Shown here: piece by piece, positions 19,046 to 28,046 of the stretch
How the letters are laid out: each line of letters opens with the position of its first letter
How positions within the stretch are numbered: position 1 is the stretch's first letter
Source of the DNA: Bacteroidales bacterium
GTDB taxonomy: Bacteria > Bacteroidota > Bacteroidia > Bacteroidales > M50B96
Length of the DNA stretch: 64,000 bases
Reading direction: 5' to 3'
Assembly: GCA_021740905.1 (NCBI GenBank)
Contig: JAIOYV010000001.1
Span: forward strand, 62,001 to 126,000
Made by a program: the position numbers and the translations under genes
The notes under the pieces: model-generated
What the model was told of the DNA's origin: nothing
Database searches by the model: none
Seen by the model: the letters and a program-made list of their open reading frames with translations, nothing else

Positions 19046-20191
19046 ATGGCACAGGTTTTTAAATATCTGAAAGGCGACCGGGTTATCTGGATAGTGATGA
19101 TGTTTTTTGCATTGATCTCGATCCTGGTTGTGTTTACATCGGTTGGCCCTTTAGCCCTCCGAAAAGATGGTACCTCAACGAGTATAAACCTGTTTCGTCA
19201 TTTCATTTTCCTGGGGCTTGGCTTTGTTGTTATGTTCGTCACCCACAGAATGCCCTACAATTATTTCTCTAAAATTTCGGTAGTATTGTTATGGGTGTCG
19301 GTGGGCCTTTTGATGCTCACCCTCGGATTGGATATCGCGACCAACGGGGCAAGACGTTGGTTACAGTTGCCTTTTGGGTTTACGATCCAAACGTCCGACC
19401 TTGCCAAGATTGCCCTCATCATGTATGTAGCTCGCATCCTGTCGAAATACCAGGAAAAGAAAGCGGATTTCAGAAAAGTAATACTGCCCCTCTTCTTTAG
19501 GATTTTGCTGGTGTGTGCCTTAATCTTCACCGAGAACCTGTCGACAGCCATATTAATATTTGGCTCGGCATTTACCCTTATTTTGGTAGGCCGGGTAAAA
19601 TGGTATTATTTAACAGGGCTACTGATGACCCTTATTATCCCCGCTTTTCTTTTCATAATTTTACTTACCGAAACCGATCTTATCCCCCGAAAGGAAACAT
19701 GGATTGCCCGGTGGGAAAAGTTTACGGGCACTTCCGAAGAGGGCAATTACGCACAGGCCAACCTGTCGAAGATTGCCATTGTAACGGGGGGGATTTTTGG
19801 CAAAGGCCCTGGTCACAGCGAAGTCCGCTATGCTTTGCCCCATGCCTACTCCGATTTTATCTATGCCATTATTATTGAGGAATACGGCCTGTTTGGAGGC
19901 ATCATCGTGTTGCTCCTCTACCTGATTTTGCTATTCCGTGCCGGGGTTATTGTGAAACAAAGCCCCACCCATTTTGGGGCATTGCTGGCATTTGGCCTGG
20001 CCATTAGTTTGGTTTTCCAGGCATTTATCAACATGGGCGTTTGTGTAGGGATGTTGCCGGTTACGGGGCAGACCTTGCCCTTTATCAGCTGGGGTGGCAC
20101 CTCCATACTTTTCACAAGTGTTGCAGTGGGGGCTATTCTAAGCGTAAGTCGAAACGAACAAATTGCAGAAGCCGATGAGCAAACAGCATAA
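19046..20191 (+). CDS. ftsW: Septal peptidoglycan glycosyltransferase FtsW
   Basis: SEDS-family polymerase working with the FtsI-type PBP, 381 aa with about ten TM helices. Typical blocks: NGARRWLQLPFGFTIQTSDLAKIALI, ENLSTAILIFGSAF (the conserved acidic loop region), LPHAYSDFIYAIIIEEYGLFGG and the C-terminal PVTGQTLPFISWGGTSILFTSVAVGAILSVSR. Overlaps the start of murG by 17 nt. Confidence 0.95.
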   Translation: MAQVFKYLKGDRVIWIVMMFFALISILVVFTSVGPLALRKDGTSTSINLFRHFIFLGLGFVVMFVTHRMPYNYFSKISVVLLWVSVGLLMLTLGLDIATNGARRWLQLPFGFTIQTSDLAKIALIMYVARILSKYQEKKADFRKVILPLFFRILLVCALIFTENLSTAILIFGSAFTLILVGRVKWYYLTGLLMTLIIPAFLFIILLTETDLIPRKETWIARWEKFTGTSEEGNYAQANLSKIAIVTGGIFGKGPGHSEVRYALPHAYSDFIYAIIIEEYGLFGGIIVLLLYLILLFRAGVIVKQSPTHFGALLAFGLAISLVFQAFINMGVCVGMLPVTGQTLPFISWGGTSILFTSVAVGAILSVSRNEQIAEADEQTA

Positions 20192-21296
20192 CATACGGGT
20201 CATTATTTCAGGCGGTGGTACAGGTGGACATATCTTCCCGGCTATCTCCATTGCCAATGCCCTGAAGGAAATAGATCCCGCTATCGAAATCCTCTTTGTA
20301 GGTGCTTCCGATCGCATGGAAATGGAGCGTGTTCCTGCTGCCGGGTACAAAATAATTGGATTGCCAATTAGTGGTTTCCAGCGTAGGCTTACCTTAAAAA
20401 ACCTCTCCTTTTTCGTAAAACTTTTCAGAAGTCTTCGCAAGGCGTCGACCATCATAAAAGATTTTAATCCCCACGTGGCTGTTGGTGTGGGTGGGTATGC
20501 AAGCGGGGCTTTGTTGTACGTGGCCGCAAACCGGAAGGTACCAGCCTTGATCCAGGAGCAAAATTCGTATCCCGGCATCACCAACAAATTACTGAAAAAC
20601 AAGGCTGAAAAAATTTGCGTGGCCTATTCGGGCATGGAGCGTTTCTTTCCGCAGGAAAAAATAATATTGACCGGAAACCCTGTGCGCCAGGATATATTAC
20701 AGATTGCTGGTAAAAAGGAAGAAGCCCTTGAATATTTTGGGTTGAATAAAGATAAAAAAGTATTGCTGATCCTGGGAGGGAGCCTGGGTGCGCGGACAAT
20801 CAACCAAAGTCTGATGAAAGACCTTGCCGGATTGTCCTCCGAAGATATTGAAGTGGTTTGGCAAACAGGCAAATTTTATATCGAAGAGGTGAAAGCCGCT
20901 TTGGAAAACATACCGGCAGCCAATGTCCACGCCATGGATTTCATAAGCCGGATGGATTTGGCTTATGCCTGTGCGGATGTAATTATTTCACGCGCCGGGG
21001 CCGGGACTATTTCCGAGCTTTGCCTGGTGGGAAAAGCCTGCATCCTGGTGCCATCGCCCAATGTAGCCGAAGACCACCAAACTAAAAATGCAATGGCTTT
21101 GGCCGATCAGGATGCAGCCATCCTGGTAAGGGACAAAGATGCCGGGGCAGAAATGATAGAAGAAGCATTGAAGCTGATCAATGATCAAACAAAACAAAAA
21201 GAATTATCTGAAAATATTGAAAAAATGGCTTTGAAAGACTCGGCCAAAATAATAGCTAATGAGGTTTTAAAATTGGCAAAGAGAGAAAAAGAATAA
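20175..21296 (+). CDS. murG: UDP-GlcNAc:lipid I N-acetylglucosaminyltransferase
   Basis: Membrane-associated GT28 enzyme making lipid II, about 373 aa. ATG 20175 (MSKQHNIRVIISGGGTGGHIFPA) is preferred over a TTG 12 nt upstream. It has the glycine-rich N-terminal loop GGGTGGHIFPA, VGVGGYASG, EQNSYPGITNKLL, then the donor-site blocks LGGSLGARTINQ and SRAGAGTISEL. Translationally coupled to ftsW (17 nt overlap) and to murC (1 nt overlap). Confidence 0.95.
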   Translation: MSKQHNIRVIISGGGTGGHIFPAISIANALKEIDPAIEILFVGASDRMEMERVPAAGYKIIGLPISGFQRRLTLKNLSFFVKLFRSLRKASTIIKDFNPHVAVGVGGYASGALLYVAANRKVPALIQEQNSYPGITNKLLKNKAEKICVAYSGMERFFPQEKIILTGNPVRQDILQIAGKKEEALEYFGLNKDKKVLLILGGSLGARTINQSLMKDLAGLSSEDIEVVWQTGKFYIEEVKAALENIPAANVHAMDFISRMDLAYACADVIISRAGAGTISELCLVGKACILVPSPNVAEDHQTKNAMALADQDAAILVRDKDAGAEMIEEALKLINDQTKQKELSENIEKMALKDSAKIIANEVLKLAKREKE

Positions 21297-22678
21297 TGTA
21301 TATAGACAGGATAAATAAGGTTTATTGTATCGGGATTGGAGGTATCGGAGTCAGTGCCCTAGCTCGCTATTTCATGGTTCTTGGGAAAATAGTATCCGGT
21401 TACGATCTTACTCCCTCTACCCTCACCCAGTCGCTCCAACTGGAGGGCATTGATGTGCATTTTACCGACGATCCTGCCAGGCTACCCTTTTCGGAAGAAG
21501 AAAAAGAAACCACCCTGGTGATTTACACCCCTGCCGTTCCAGCCAATCACAAAGAATTGGGGTACTTGAAAGAGGCTGGTTTTACGGTGATGAAACGCTC
21601 CCAGGTGCTGGGCCTGATTGCCAACCAGAAAGAAGCCATTGCAGTGGCCGGCACCCACGGAAAGACCAGTGTGTCGGGCATGTTGAGCTACATCCTCGAA
21701 TCATCTGGCATGGGCTGTTCCGCTTTTCTTGGTGGGATTTCGCGCAATTTCAACAGTAATCTAGTGTATCATCTGGAGAGCCAACTCATGGTAGTCGAGG
21801 CCGACGAGTTCGACCGCTCCTTTTTGCAGTTGTTCCCGAGCCATGCCATTATTACATCTACCGATGCCGACCACCTCGACATTTATGGAAAGCATGATGC
21901 CCTAATCGAAAGCTTCACCCAATTTGCTTCACAGGTTCAGCCGGGTGGCTTTTTATTGCTGAAAAAAGGTTTGGGCTTGAAGGGGCCGCTTCCTGAAGAA
22001 ATAAAAACCTTCACCTATTCGATTACCGACGAGGCCGATTTTTATGCCGACAATATCCGAATCGAAGAAGGCTCGTTTCATTTTAACCTTCACCTCAACA
22101 AAAACGAGACAATCGAAGACATTTCATTGAAAATTCCCGGCAGGGTAAATATGGAGAATGCCACCGCAGCCGCAGCAATGGCCTGGTTGCTGGGAGTTGG
22201 GAAGGAAAAAATCAAACTGGCTCTTGCTTCTTTCGAGGGGATGCTCAGACGCTACGATTTCCAGATCAGAAAGGATAACCTAATTTTTATCGACGATTAT
22301 GCCCACCATCCCAGGGAGATTGAGGCCACAGTACTCTCATTAAAGGAACTTTATCCCGGCAGGAAATTGACAGGCATTTTTCAACCCCACCTGTTTTCAC
22401 GAACACGTGACTTTGCCGAAGGGTTCGCCCAAAGTCTGTCGCTGTTGGATTGTATTATTTTGCTGGATATATATCCGGCCCGTGAGCTGCCTATCAAGGG
22501 AGTCAGTTCAAAAATCATTTTTGACCAAATCAACAAAAAGGAAAAATATGAATGTACAAAGGCGGAGTTGCCGGAGTTTATTGCAAAGTTAAAGCCTGAG
22601 TTTTTAGTAACTATGGGGGCCGGCGATATCGACAGGCTGGTACCGGTGTTAAAAAAAATCCTCTTAGAAAGCGAATAG
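21296..22678 (+). CDS. murC: UDP-MurNAc:L-alanine ligase
   Basis: First Mur ligase, adding L-Ala, 460 aa. YCIGIGGIGVSALARYF N-terminal loop, ATP loop VAGTHGKTSVSGML, VEADEFDRSFLQL, STDADHLDIYG and the C-terminal FIDDYAHHPREIEATV and FQPHLFSRTRDF. Start overlaps the murG stop by 1 nt. Confidence 0.96.
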   Translation: MYIDRINKVYCIGIGGIGVSALARYFMVLGKIVSGYDLTPSTLTQSLQLEGIDVHFTDDPARLPFSEEEKETTLVIYTPAVPANHKELGYLKEAGFTVMKRSQVLGLIANQKEAIAVAGTHGKTSVSGMLSYILESSGMGCSAFLGGISRNFNSNLVYHLESQLMVVEADEFDRSFLQLFPSHAIITSTDADHLDIYGKHDALIESFTQFASQVQPGGFLLLKKGLGLKGPLPEEIKTFTYSITDEADFYADNIRIEEGSFHFNLHLNKNETIEDISLKIPGRVNMENATAAAAMAWLLGVGKEKIKLALASFEGMLRRYDFQIRKDNLIFIDDYAHHPREIEATVLSLKELYPGRKLTGIFQPHLFSRTRDFAEGFAQSLSLLDCIILLDIYPARELPIKGVSSKIIFDQINKKEKYECTKAELPEFIAKLKPEFLVTMGAGDIDRLVPVLKKILLESE

Positions 22679-22679
22679 T

Positions 22680-23471
22680 ATGAGGTTGATAAATAGAAAA
22701 TATCGTAAATATTGGGTAATGGCCGTCTGGGTCTTTATTTTGGGCTACCTTGTTTTCTCATTTGGGATAGTAGGCAGCGACCGGAATTCGACCCTGTGCT
22801 CGGGATATTCTATTCTTATCGACCAGGAAGATGGAGCAAAATATATTGATGAAAGCGAAATAGAATCACAACTCACAAAGAATAAGATAAAACTAAAAGG
22901 CGAGCCTTTGCGAGATATCAATACGGCCCTAATCGAAATGAAGCTCAACGAACATCCATCCATTCGCGAAGTGGCGGTGTACAAAACCATCAAAGGTGAG
23001 GTGCACATCGACATTGAGCAGAGGAAGCCAATGCTTAGGATCATAAACAACAAAAATCAAAGTTTCTATCTCGATGAGGATGGCTATCCCATGCCCCACT
23101 CTTCGCATTATTCGCCTCATTTGTTGGTAGCCGGAGGCTATATCCCAAAGGTGGATTATTCGAAATTGAACGATGGGGCCGAGTTGCCCAAAATATTGCA
23201 AGACCTTTATGCCCTGGCGAAATTCATCAACAACGATGATTATTGGAGATCACAAATAGTGCAATTATATGTGACCCGGAATAAAGAATTTGAACTGGTT
23301 TCGAGGGTGGGTGATCAGAAGATCCACTTTGGCGGGATAGACGATTATGAAACCAAATTTGCCAAGCTCGATGCACTATATAGGCAGGGTTTTGCAAAAT
23401 ACGGATGGTCGAAATATGAGGCCATCAACCTAAAATTTAAAGATCAGGTAGTGTGCACAGTAAGAAAATAG
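22680..23471 (+). CDS. ftsQ: Cell division protein FtsQ
   Basis: Bitopic divisome protein of 263 aa: short cytoplasmic N-terminus, one TM (YWVMAVWVFILGYLVFSFGI), then a POTRA-like segment containing EVAVYKTIKGEVHIDIEQRKPMLRI, and a beta domain. Sequence is divergent, as is usual for FtsQ, but topology and position between murC and ftsA make the call safe. One nucleotide after murC; 6 nt before ftsA. Confidence 0.9.
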   Translation: MRLINRKYRKYWVMAVWVFILGYLVFSFGIVGSDRNSTLCSGYSILIDQEDGAKYIDESEIESQLTKNKIKLKGEPLRDINTALIEMKLNEHPSIREVAVYKTIKGEVHIDIEQRKPMLRIINNKNQSFYLDEDGYPMPHSSHYSPHLLVAGGYIPKVDYSKLNDGAELPKILQDLYALAKFINNDDYWRSQIVQLYVTRNKEFELVSRVGDQKIHFGGIDDYETKFAKLDALYRQGFAKYGWSKYEAINLKFKDQVVCTVRK

Positions 23472-23477
23472 TAAGAT

Positions 23478-24788
23478 ATGATGACTCAGAATAATGAATA
23501 TATGGCGGCAATCGACATCGGGACCAGCGAAACGATTGCCATAATTGGAGAAAAGACAGCTAAAGGAAAATTAAATATAGTAGGCCTGGGGGCAACTCCT
23601 TCGGTGGGCGTGAAACGTGGCGTAGTGGTGAATATCGAAGAAACCGCCAATTCAATAAAACTGGCAGTCGACCAGGCAACGGAAATGGCCCATTTTAAAC
23701 TGTCGCGGGTATTCGTGGGCATTGCCGGGCAGCACATCAAGTCGGTCGTCAACAAAGGCAAAAAATTTATCGATGCCCCCGAATACGAAATCAAACAGAA
23801 CGATGTGAATGCCATAAAGGCCGATATGTATAAAATACCCATCGAGGCCAGCGAAGAAATAATCCATGTAATCCCTCAAAATTATAGTGTCGACAACGAA
23901 GGGGGCGTGAAAAACCCGGTGGGGATTTCGGGCAAACAATTAGAGGCCAACTACCTTATTGTAATCGGTCAAAGCGCGTCGGCCCGTAATATAGAGAAAT
24001 GTGTGAACCGCATTGGGCTTGACATAATCGACCTCATCCTTAGCCCACTTGCCGCTGCCGAAGCAGTACTGACAGAAGATGAAAAAGAGGCCGGTGTGGT
24101 GCTGGTCGATATTGGGGGCGGCACTACCGATTTGGCCATATATTACGACAATGTGATCCGGCATACAGCCATAATCCCGTTTGGTGGAACAGTTGTGACA
24201 AACGATATTAAAGAGGGCTGTGCCACCTTGCTGCGCCAGGCCGAAGCGCTAAAGTTGCAGTATGGTTGTGCCCTGGGGGAAGTGGCAGATGAAAATAAAA
24301 TTATTTCGATCCCTGGCATCAGTGGCCGACCAGCAAAGGAAATCTCCTTCCGCAACCTGGCCTTTATCATCCAGTCGAGGATGGAGGAAATTGTGGATGC
24401 AGTGCTTTTCGAGATTCAAAACTCGGGTATGTCCGATAAAATTAGTGCAGGCTTAGTACTTACAGGTGGAAGTGCCCTATTGAACAACCTTCCCGACTTG
24501 TTTACCCTGCAAACCGGCTACGATGTACGGATTGGATATCCTTCCGAAATATTGTCGGACAATACCCCTGAAGAAATGAGCAATCCGAAATTTGCTACTG
24601 CAATTGGCCTTTTGTTGAAAGGATTTGAGCACCCGAAGGCAAAAGATGTACTGATCCCAAAACTGGAAACCCCGGTTGCGGTTGATAAAATTGAAGAAGA
24701 AGAGGAAGAAGAAGAGCCATCAGGGGGTATTTTTAGATCGATTAAAAAACATTTGAAGAATTTGGTAGAGGACAAGGACCTTAATTGA
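23478..24788 (+). CDS. ftsA: Cell division protein FtsA
   Basis: Actin-like membrane tether of FtsZ, 436 aa. Phosphate-1 motif AAIDIGTSETIAIIGE, 1C/SHS2 region, phosphate-2 VVLVDIGGGTTDLAIY, adenosine motif VLTGGSALLNNL. The end is an acidic run followed by a basic amphipathic helix (GGIFRSIKKHLKNLVEDKD), the membrane-targeting sequence. It is followed by a 411-nt repeat-filled gap before the first ftsZ, unusual for ftsA-ftsZ. Confidence 0.95.
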   Translation: MMTQNNEYMAAIDIGTSETIAIIGEKTAKGKLNIVGLGATPSVGVKRGVVVNIEETANSIKLAVDQATEMAHFKLSRVFVGIAGQHIKSVVNKGKKFIDAPEYEIKQNDVNAIKADMYKIPIEASEEIIHVIPQNYSVDNEGGVKNPVGISGKQLEANYLIVIGQSASARNIEKCVNRIGLDIIDLILSPLAAAEAVLTEDEKEAGVVLVDIGGGTTDLAIYYDNVIRHTAIIPFGGTVVTNDIKEGCATLLRQAEALKLQYGCALGEVADENKIISIPGISGRPAKEISFRNLAFIIQSRMEEIVDAVLFEIQNSGMSDKISAGLVLTGGSALLNNLPDLFTLQTGYDVRIGYPSEILSDNTPEEMSNPKFATAIGLLLKGFEHPKAKDVLIPKLETPVAVDKIEEEEEEEEPSGGIFRSIKKHLKNLVEDKDLN

Positions 24789-24850
24789 TTATTTATTAAT
24801 GATTAGTGAATAATGTTAAATATTGAATTATGAATGTTGGATAATGAAAA
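24786..24850. repeat. Heptad-phased array after ftsA
   Basis: Degenerate AT-rich units (TTGATTA, TTTATTA, ATGATTA, GTGAATA, ATGTTAA, ATATTGA, ATTATGA, ATGTTGG, ATAATGA, AAATTGA) run for about ten units at an exact 7-nt period, beginning at the ftsA stop. Confidence 0.6.
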
Positions 24851-24939
24851 TTGAGTCCAGAATAGAAAGTTTTAAAATGATGTCAGTGAAATTGGGCATA
24901 AATGTTTTGTATAATAGTTCAACCCCTTTCATGGTTGGA

Positions 24940-25160
24940 AAACTCACGTTCGCTTACCACGGGTTTCACCCGTGGCTATTCATGTTAAAGCCTTTCAGGC
25001 TTTTTGCCTCGAAGTGGTTCAATGTAAACAGCAACAATGAAGTCCAATTTAGCTGTATTTTAGCAACTATACCTCTAACCACGAAGTGGTTCAATGTGAA
25101 TAGCCACGGGCTACGCCCGTGGTAAATGAGAAATGATATTCCAACCCCGATAGGGGTTGA
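24940..25160. repeat. Palindromic hairpin cluster between ftsA and ftsZ1
   Basis: Perfect or near-perfect hairpins in a row: CCACGGGTTTCACCCGTGG (24957-24975), AAAGCCTTTCAGGCTTT (24987-25003), AACCACGAAGTGGTT (25077-25091), CCACGGGCTACGCCCGTGG (25104-25122), CAACCCCGATAGGGGTTG (25142-25159). The same elements recur at 52911-53087. It fills most of the gap; no gene was accepted here. Confidence 0.75.
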
Positions 25161-25199
25161 ACAAAATTTAAAACAAAGTTTGAAAGGAAATAAAATTTA

Positions 25200-26474
25200 A
25201 TGCAAAACAACACCCAACATACCACCGATTTTGATGGATATCTTCCCGAAGACCTCCTCAATTTTGCCTTCCCCGAGCACCATGCTTCGGAGTTGAAAAT
25301 CATTGGAGTTGGTGGAGGTGGGTCGAATGCCGTGAACCACATGCACGCAATGGGTGTGAACGATGTGCAGTTGATTGTTTGCAACACCGATGCACAGGCC
25401 CTTCGGAACAGTCCGGTGTCAACAAAAATTCAATTAGGGCAAACCCTGACGCGAGGTCGAGGTGCTGGCAGCAAACCCGAAATTGGTCGCGAAGCCGCCA
25501 TCGAAAGCATCGACGAAATCCTCAACAAAGTACGCGACAACACCGACATGGTGTTCATCACTGCCGGTATGGGCGGGGGAACGGGCACAGGCGCAGCCCC
25601 CGTGATAGCCAAAAGAATTAAAGAACTTGGCATCCTTACGGTGGCTATTGTCACCATTCCCTTTAAATCGGAAATAGGTAACAGGATCGAACATGCCCGG
25701 AAAGGTATCGAAGATTTAAACGAAGTAGTGGATGCCCTGATCATCATCGAAAACGAAAAGCTGAACATCAGTTTTGCCGACCTGCCCCTTTCCGAAGCCT
25801 TTACGAAAGCGGATGAAATTCTCGCAATTGCCGCCAAGTCCATCGTCGAGATCATTAAAGTACATGGGGTTTGGAATGTCGATTTCAACGATATAAAAAC
25901 GGTAATGAGCAATAGCCATGTAGCCCTCATGGGTTCAGGGATGGCAGAAGGAAAAAACCGTGCAATGGATGCGGTCGAAATGGCCCTGAACTCCCCTCTT
26001 ATCAGCAGCAATAATATTTCTGACGCAAAAAATATCCTCATCAATATTATCTCAGGTGAAAAAGAAATCCTGATGGGTGAACACCAACAGATATGCGATC
26101 ACATACAGAAAATTTCGGGACAGGGGGCTGAGCATTTCATTATTGGTTCGGCACGCGACAAATCGCTGGGCGATAATGTGAAAGTCACCTTGATTGCCAC
26201 AGGTTTCAGTACGCAATCGGTGGACTCGTTCAAAGAGAAGGTGAAAATCGATCTTGACCCTGAACCTGAAAATGTAGACAAACCTCCTATCGAACCGGAA
26301 AACAATCCAGTTCAAGAAGAAACAAAACCCATAGATAGCAACAATGGTGGGGGAAAACGAATGGATGCCGATCAAAATCCAAAAAAAGAAAAGAAGGAGA
26401 AAAAAGAACAGAAAATCGACATAAAAGCTGGTCTCCAAAAGATGATCAAATTTTTTGATGATGATGTAGATTGA
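25200..26474 (+). CDS. ftsZ: FtsZ paralogue 1, non-canonical C-terminus
   Basis: Tubulin-like GTPase, 424 aa. GTP-binding residues are intact: GVGGGGSNAVNHM (36-48), tubulin signature GGGTGTG at 125-131, RGRGAG at 85-90, and the T7 catalytic loop NVDFND at 226-231. It is the most divergent of the three in the core (for example KSEIGNRIEHA where the others have KFEGQTRLKQA or RFEGQRRLNQA) and has an extra N-terminal extension of about 20 residues. The linker is acidic/proline-rich, then lysine-rich (KKEKKEKKEQK), and the tail DIKAGLQKMIKFFDDDVD looks like an amphipathic helix. The FtsA-binding peptide seen in the third copy (VPAYKRKG) is missing. Confidence 0.93.
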   Translation: MQNNTQHTTDFDGYLPEDLLNFAFPEHHASELKIIGVGGGGSNAVNHMHAMGVNDVQLIVCNTDAQALRNSPVSTKIQLGQTLTRGRGAGSKPEIGREAAIESIDEILNKVRDNTDMVFITAGMGGGTGTGAAPVIAKRIKELGILTVAIVTIPFKSEIGNRIEHARKGIEDLNEVVDALIIIENEKLNISFADLPLSEAFTKADEILAIAAKSIVEIIKVHGVWNVDFNDIKTVMSNSHVALMGSGMAEGKNRAMDAVEMALNSPLISSNNISDAKNILINIISGEKEILMGEHQQICDHIQKISGQGAEHFIIGSARDKSLGDNVKVTLIATGFSTQSVDSFKEKVKIDLDPEPENVDKPPIEPENNPVQEETKPIDSNNGGGKRMDADQNPKKEKKEKKEQKIDIKAGLQKMIKFFDDDVD

Positions 26475-26505
26475 AAAAATAACTTCGAACATAAACGACA
26501 AAACT

Positions 26506-27837
26506 ATGGTTGAACAGAATCTAAACCCTGAACCGAGTCAGAAAGACTCTCCCATTATCAAAGTATTTGGTGTTGGAGGCGGTGGAAGCAATGCTGTGAA
26601 TTACATGAAAAAGCAGGGCATTATCGATGTCGACTTTTTTGTGTGCAATACCGATGCCCAGGCCCTTGCCAACAGTCCGGTCGAAAATAAAATATCCATC
26701 GGACAATCCCTTACAGAAGGCCGGGGTGCCGGCAACAATCCTGAAGTGGGCAGAAAGGCAGCCCTGGAAAGTGAAGAGCAAATAGCCGAAATATTGTCGG
26801 GGAACACCAAAATGCTGTTTGTTACGGCAGGTATGGGTGGCGGCACTGGAACAGGTGCAGCACCGGTAATTGCCGGCATTGCCCGTAAGTTGGGCATCCT
26901 TACCATCGGCATCGTGACAATCCCCTTTAAGTTTGAAGGCCAGACCCGATTAAAGCAAGCAATCAAGGGTCTGGAGGAAATGGAAAAGCATGTCGATTCG
27001 TTGTTGGTGATCAAAAACGAGAAGCTGCGCAAAATACATGGCGACCTAAAAATATCGGAAGCCTTCGAGCGGGCCGACGACGTTTTGCTTGTGGCCGCCA
27101 AGGGGATTGCAGAGATCATCACAGTTCACGGCCATGTAAATGTCGACTTTGCCGATGTGCAAACGGTTATGAAAGACAGTGGTGTTGCCATTCTGGGTTC
27201 GGCCTGTGCATCGGGCGAGAACCGGGGAATGCACGCCATCAAAAAGGCTCTTAGCTCGCCATTGCTGAACAGCAACGACATTCGAGGGGCAAAAAATGTA
27301 TTGTTGAATGTGACCTCGGGGAACGAAGAATTCCGCCTTGATGAACTGGGTGAAATAACCGACTATGTACAATCCGCCGTGCGCGACGATGTGCAGATAA
27401 TTTGGGGAAATGGCACAGACGAAAGCCTGGGCGATAAAATCCGGGTTGTGATTATTGCCACAGGATTCAAGAAATACGACATCCACGAAGTGTTTATTGA
27501 GAAGAAAAAGGAGGAGGAAAAACAGCTTCTAAAGCTCGATGACAAGGCCCCCGAAGCCAAAATAAAAGAAGCCCCTGCAAAACCTTTGGAATATGCTGCC
27601 CCAAAAGTTGACGAGCCTGCAAAGGTAGAAGAAGCCAAGCCTGTTCTTGTTTTGGAAGAAAAGAAACCGGAAGAAATCCAATTAAAAATGGTCCCGCCAG
27701 AAGGACAGGAAAAACTGGCCCATGACAGGGTCGAAGTTTTTCAGAAGAAGCCCGTTCCGCCAAAAAAGAAAAAAAAGAAAAGCATTAACATGGGTGGCTG
27801 GATACAGACTACCTTTGATAGCTTGTTTGATGAGTAG
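26506..27837 (+). CDS. ftsZ: FtsZ paralogue 2, non-canonical C-terminus
   Basis: Tubulin-like GTPase, 443 aa, 31 nt after paralogue 1. Intact motifs: GVGGGGSNAVNYM, GGGTGTG at 111-117, NVDFAD at 212-217. The core is closer to the third copy than to the first. The linker is long and KEAP-rich; it ends with a polylysine run (PPKKKKKKS) and a short hydrophobic amphipathic tail, INMGGWIQTTFDSLFDE. The canonical C-terminal peptide is missing. The basic run plus amphipathic tail resembles a membrane-targeting helix such as that of FtsA (inference). Confidence 0.93.
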   Translation: MVEQNLNPEPSQKDSPIIKVFGVGGGGSNAVNYMKKQGIIDVDFFVCNTDAQALANSPVENKISIGQSLTEGRGAGNNPEVGRKAALESEEQIAEILSGNTKMLFVTAGMGGGTGTGAAPVIAGIARKLGILTIGIVTIPFKFEGQTRLKQAIKGLEEMEKHVDSLLVIKNEKLRKIHGDLKISEAFERADDVLLVAAKGIAEIITVHGHVNVDFADVQTVMKDSGVAILGSACASGENRGMHAIKKALSSPLLNSNDIRGAKNVLLNVTSGNEEFRLDELGEITDYVQSAVRDDVQIIWGNGTDESLGDKIRVVIIATGFKKYDIHEVFIEKKKEEEKQLLKLDDKAPEAKIKEAPAKPLEYAAPKVDEPAKVEEAKPVLVLEEKKPEEIQLKMVPPEGQEKLAHDRVEVFQKKPVPPKKKKKKSINMGGWIQTTFDSLFDE

Positions 27838-27997
27838 AGTGAGATGGAGTGATGGAGCGATGGGGTGATAGGGTGAGAAAAGTTTTTTTTAAAGCACCAA
27901 AGGTGCATAAGCAATAGCATAGGGTAGTCTGTCCCGCACTTTAGTCGGGAAAGCCCTATGATAACATGATAGGTCAACAAAATAGCCCTGAAAGGGC
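27838..27997. repeat. Octad array and hairpins between ftsZ2 and ftsZ3
   Basis: An 8-nt-phased run (GGAGTGAT, GGAGCGAT, GGGGTGAT, AGGGTGAG; about 27846-27877) is followed by hairpins: GCACCAAAGGTGC (27894-27906), CATAGGG/CCCTATG (27918-27960) enclosing TCCCG/CGGGA, and GCCCTGAAAGGGC (27985-27997). Similar in style to the cluster before ftsZ1, so the ftsZ1-ftsZ2 pair is bracketed by repeats. Confidence 0.65.
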
Positions 27998-28046
27998 GCA
28001 AGCATTTAGAGAATGTTGTTTGAAAAATGAATAAAAACGAATTTCT

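Noticed and set aside
24823-25125. Open frame between ftsA and ftsZ1
   Set aside because: It runs through the hairpin cluster and repeated motifs; no protein-like features.
24940-25160. Riboswitch or structured RNA before ftsZ1
   Set aside because: The hairpins recur elsewhere in unrelated contexts, so they are dispersed repeats rather than a gene-specific RNA.
25430-26044. Long minus-strand open frames opposite each ftsZ gene (also 26601-27122 and 27974-28648)
   Set aside because: They are antisense images of the conserved FtsZ core and recur at the same place in all three copies; no independent gene evidence.
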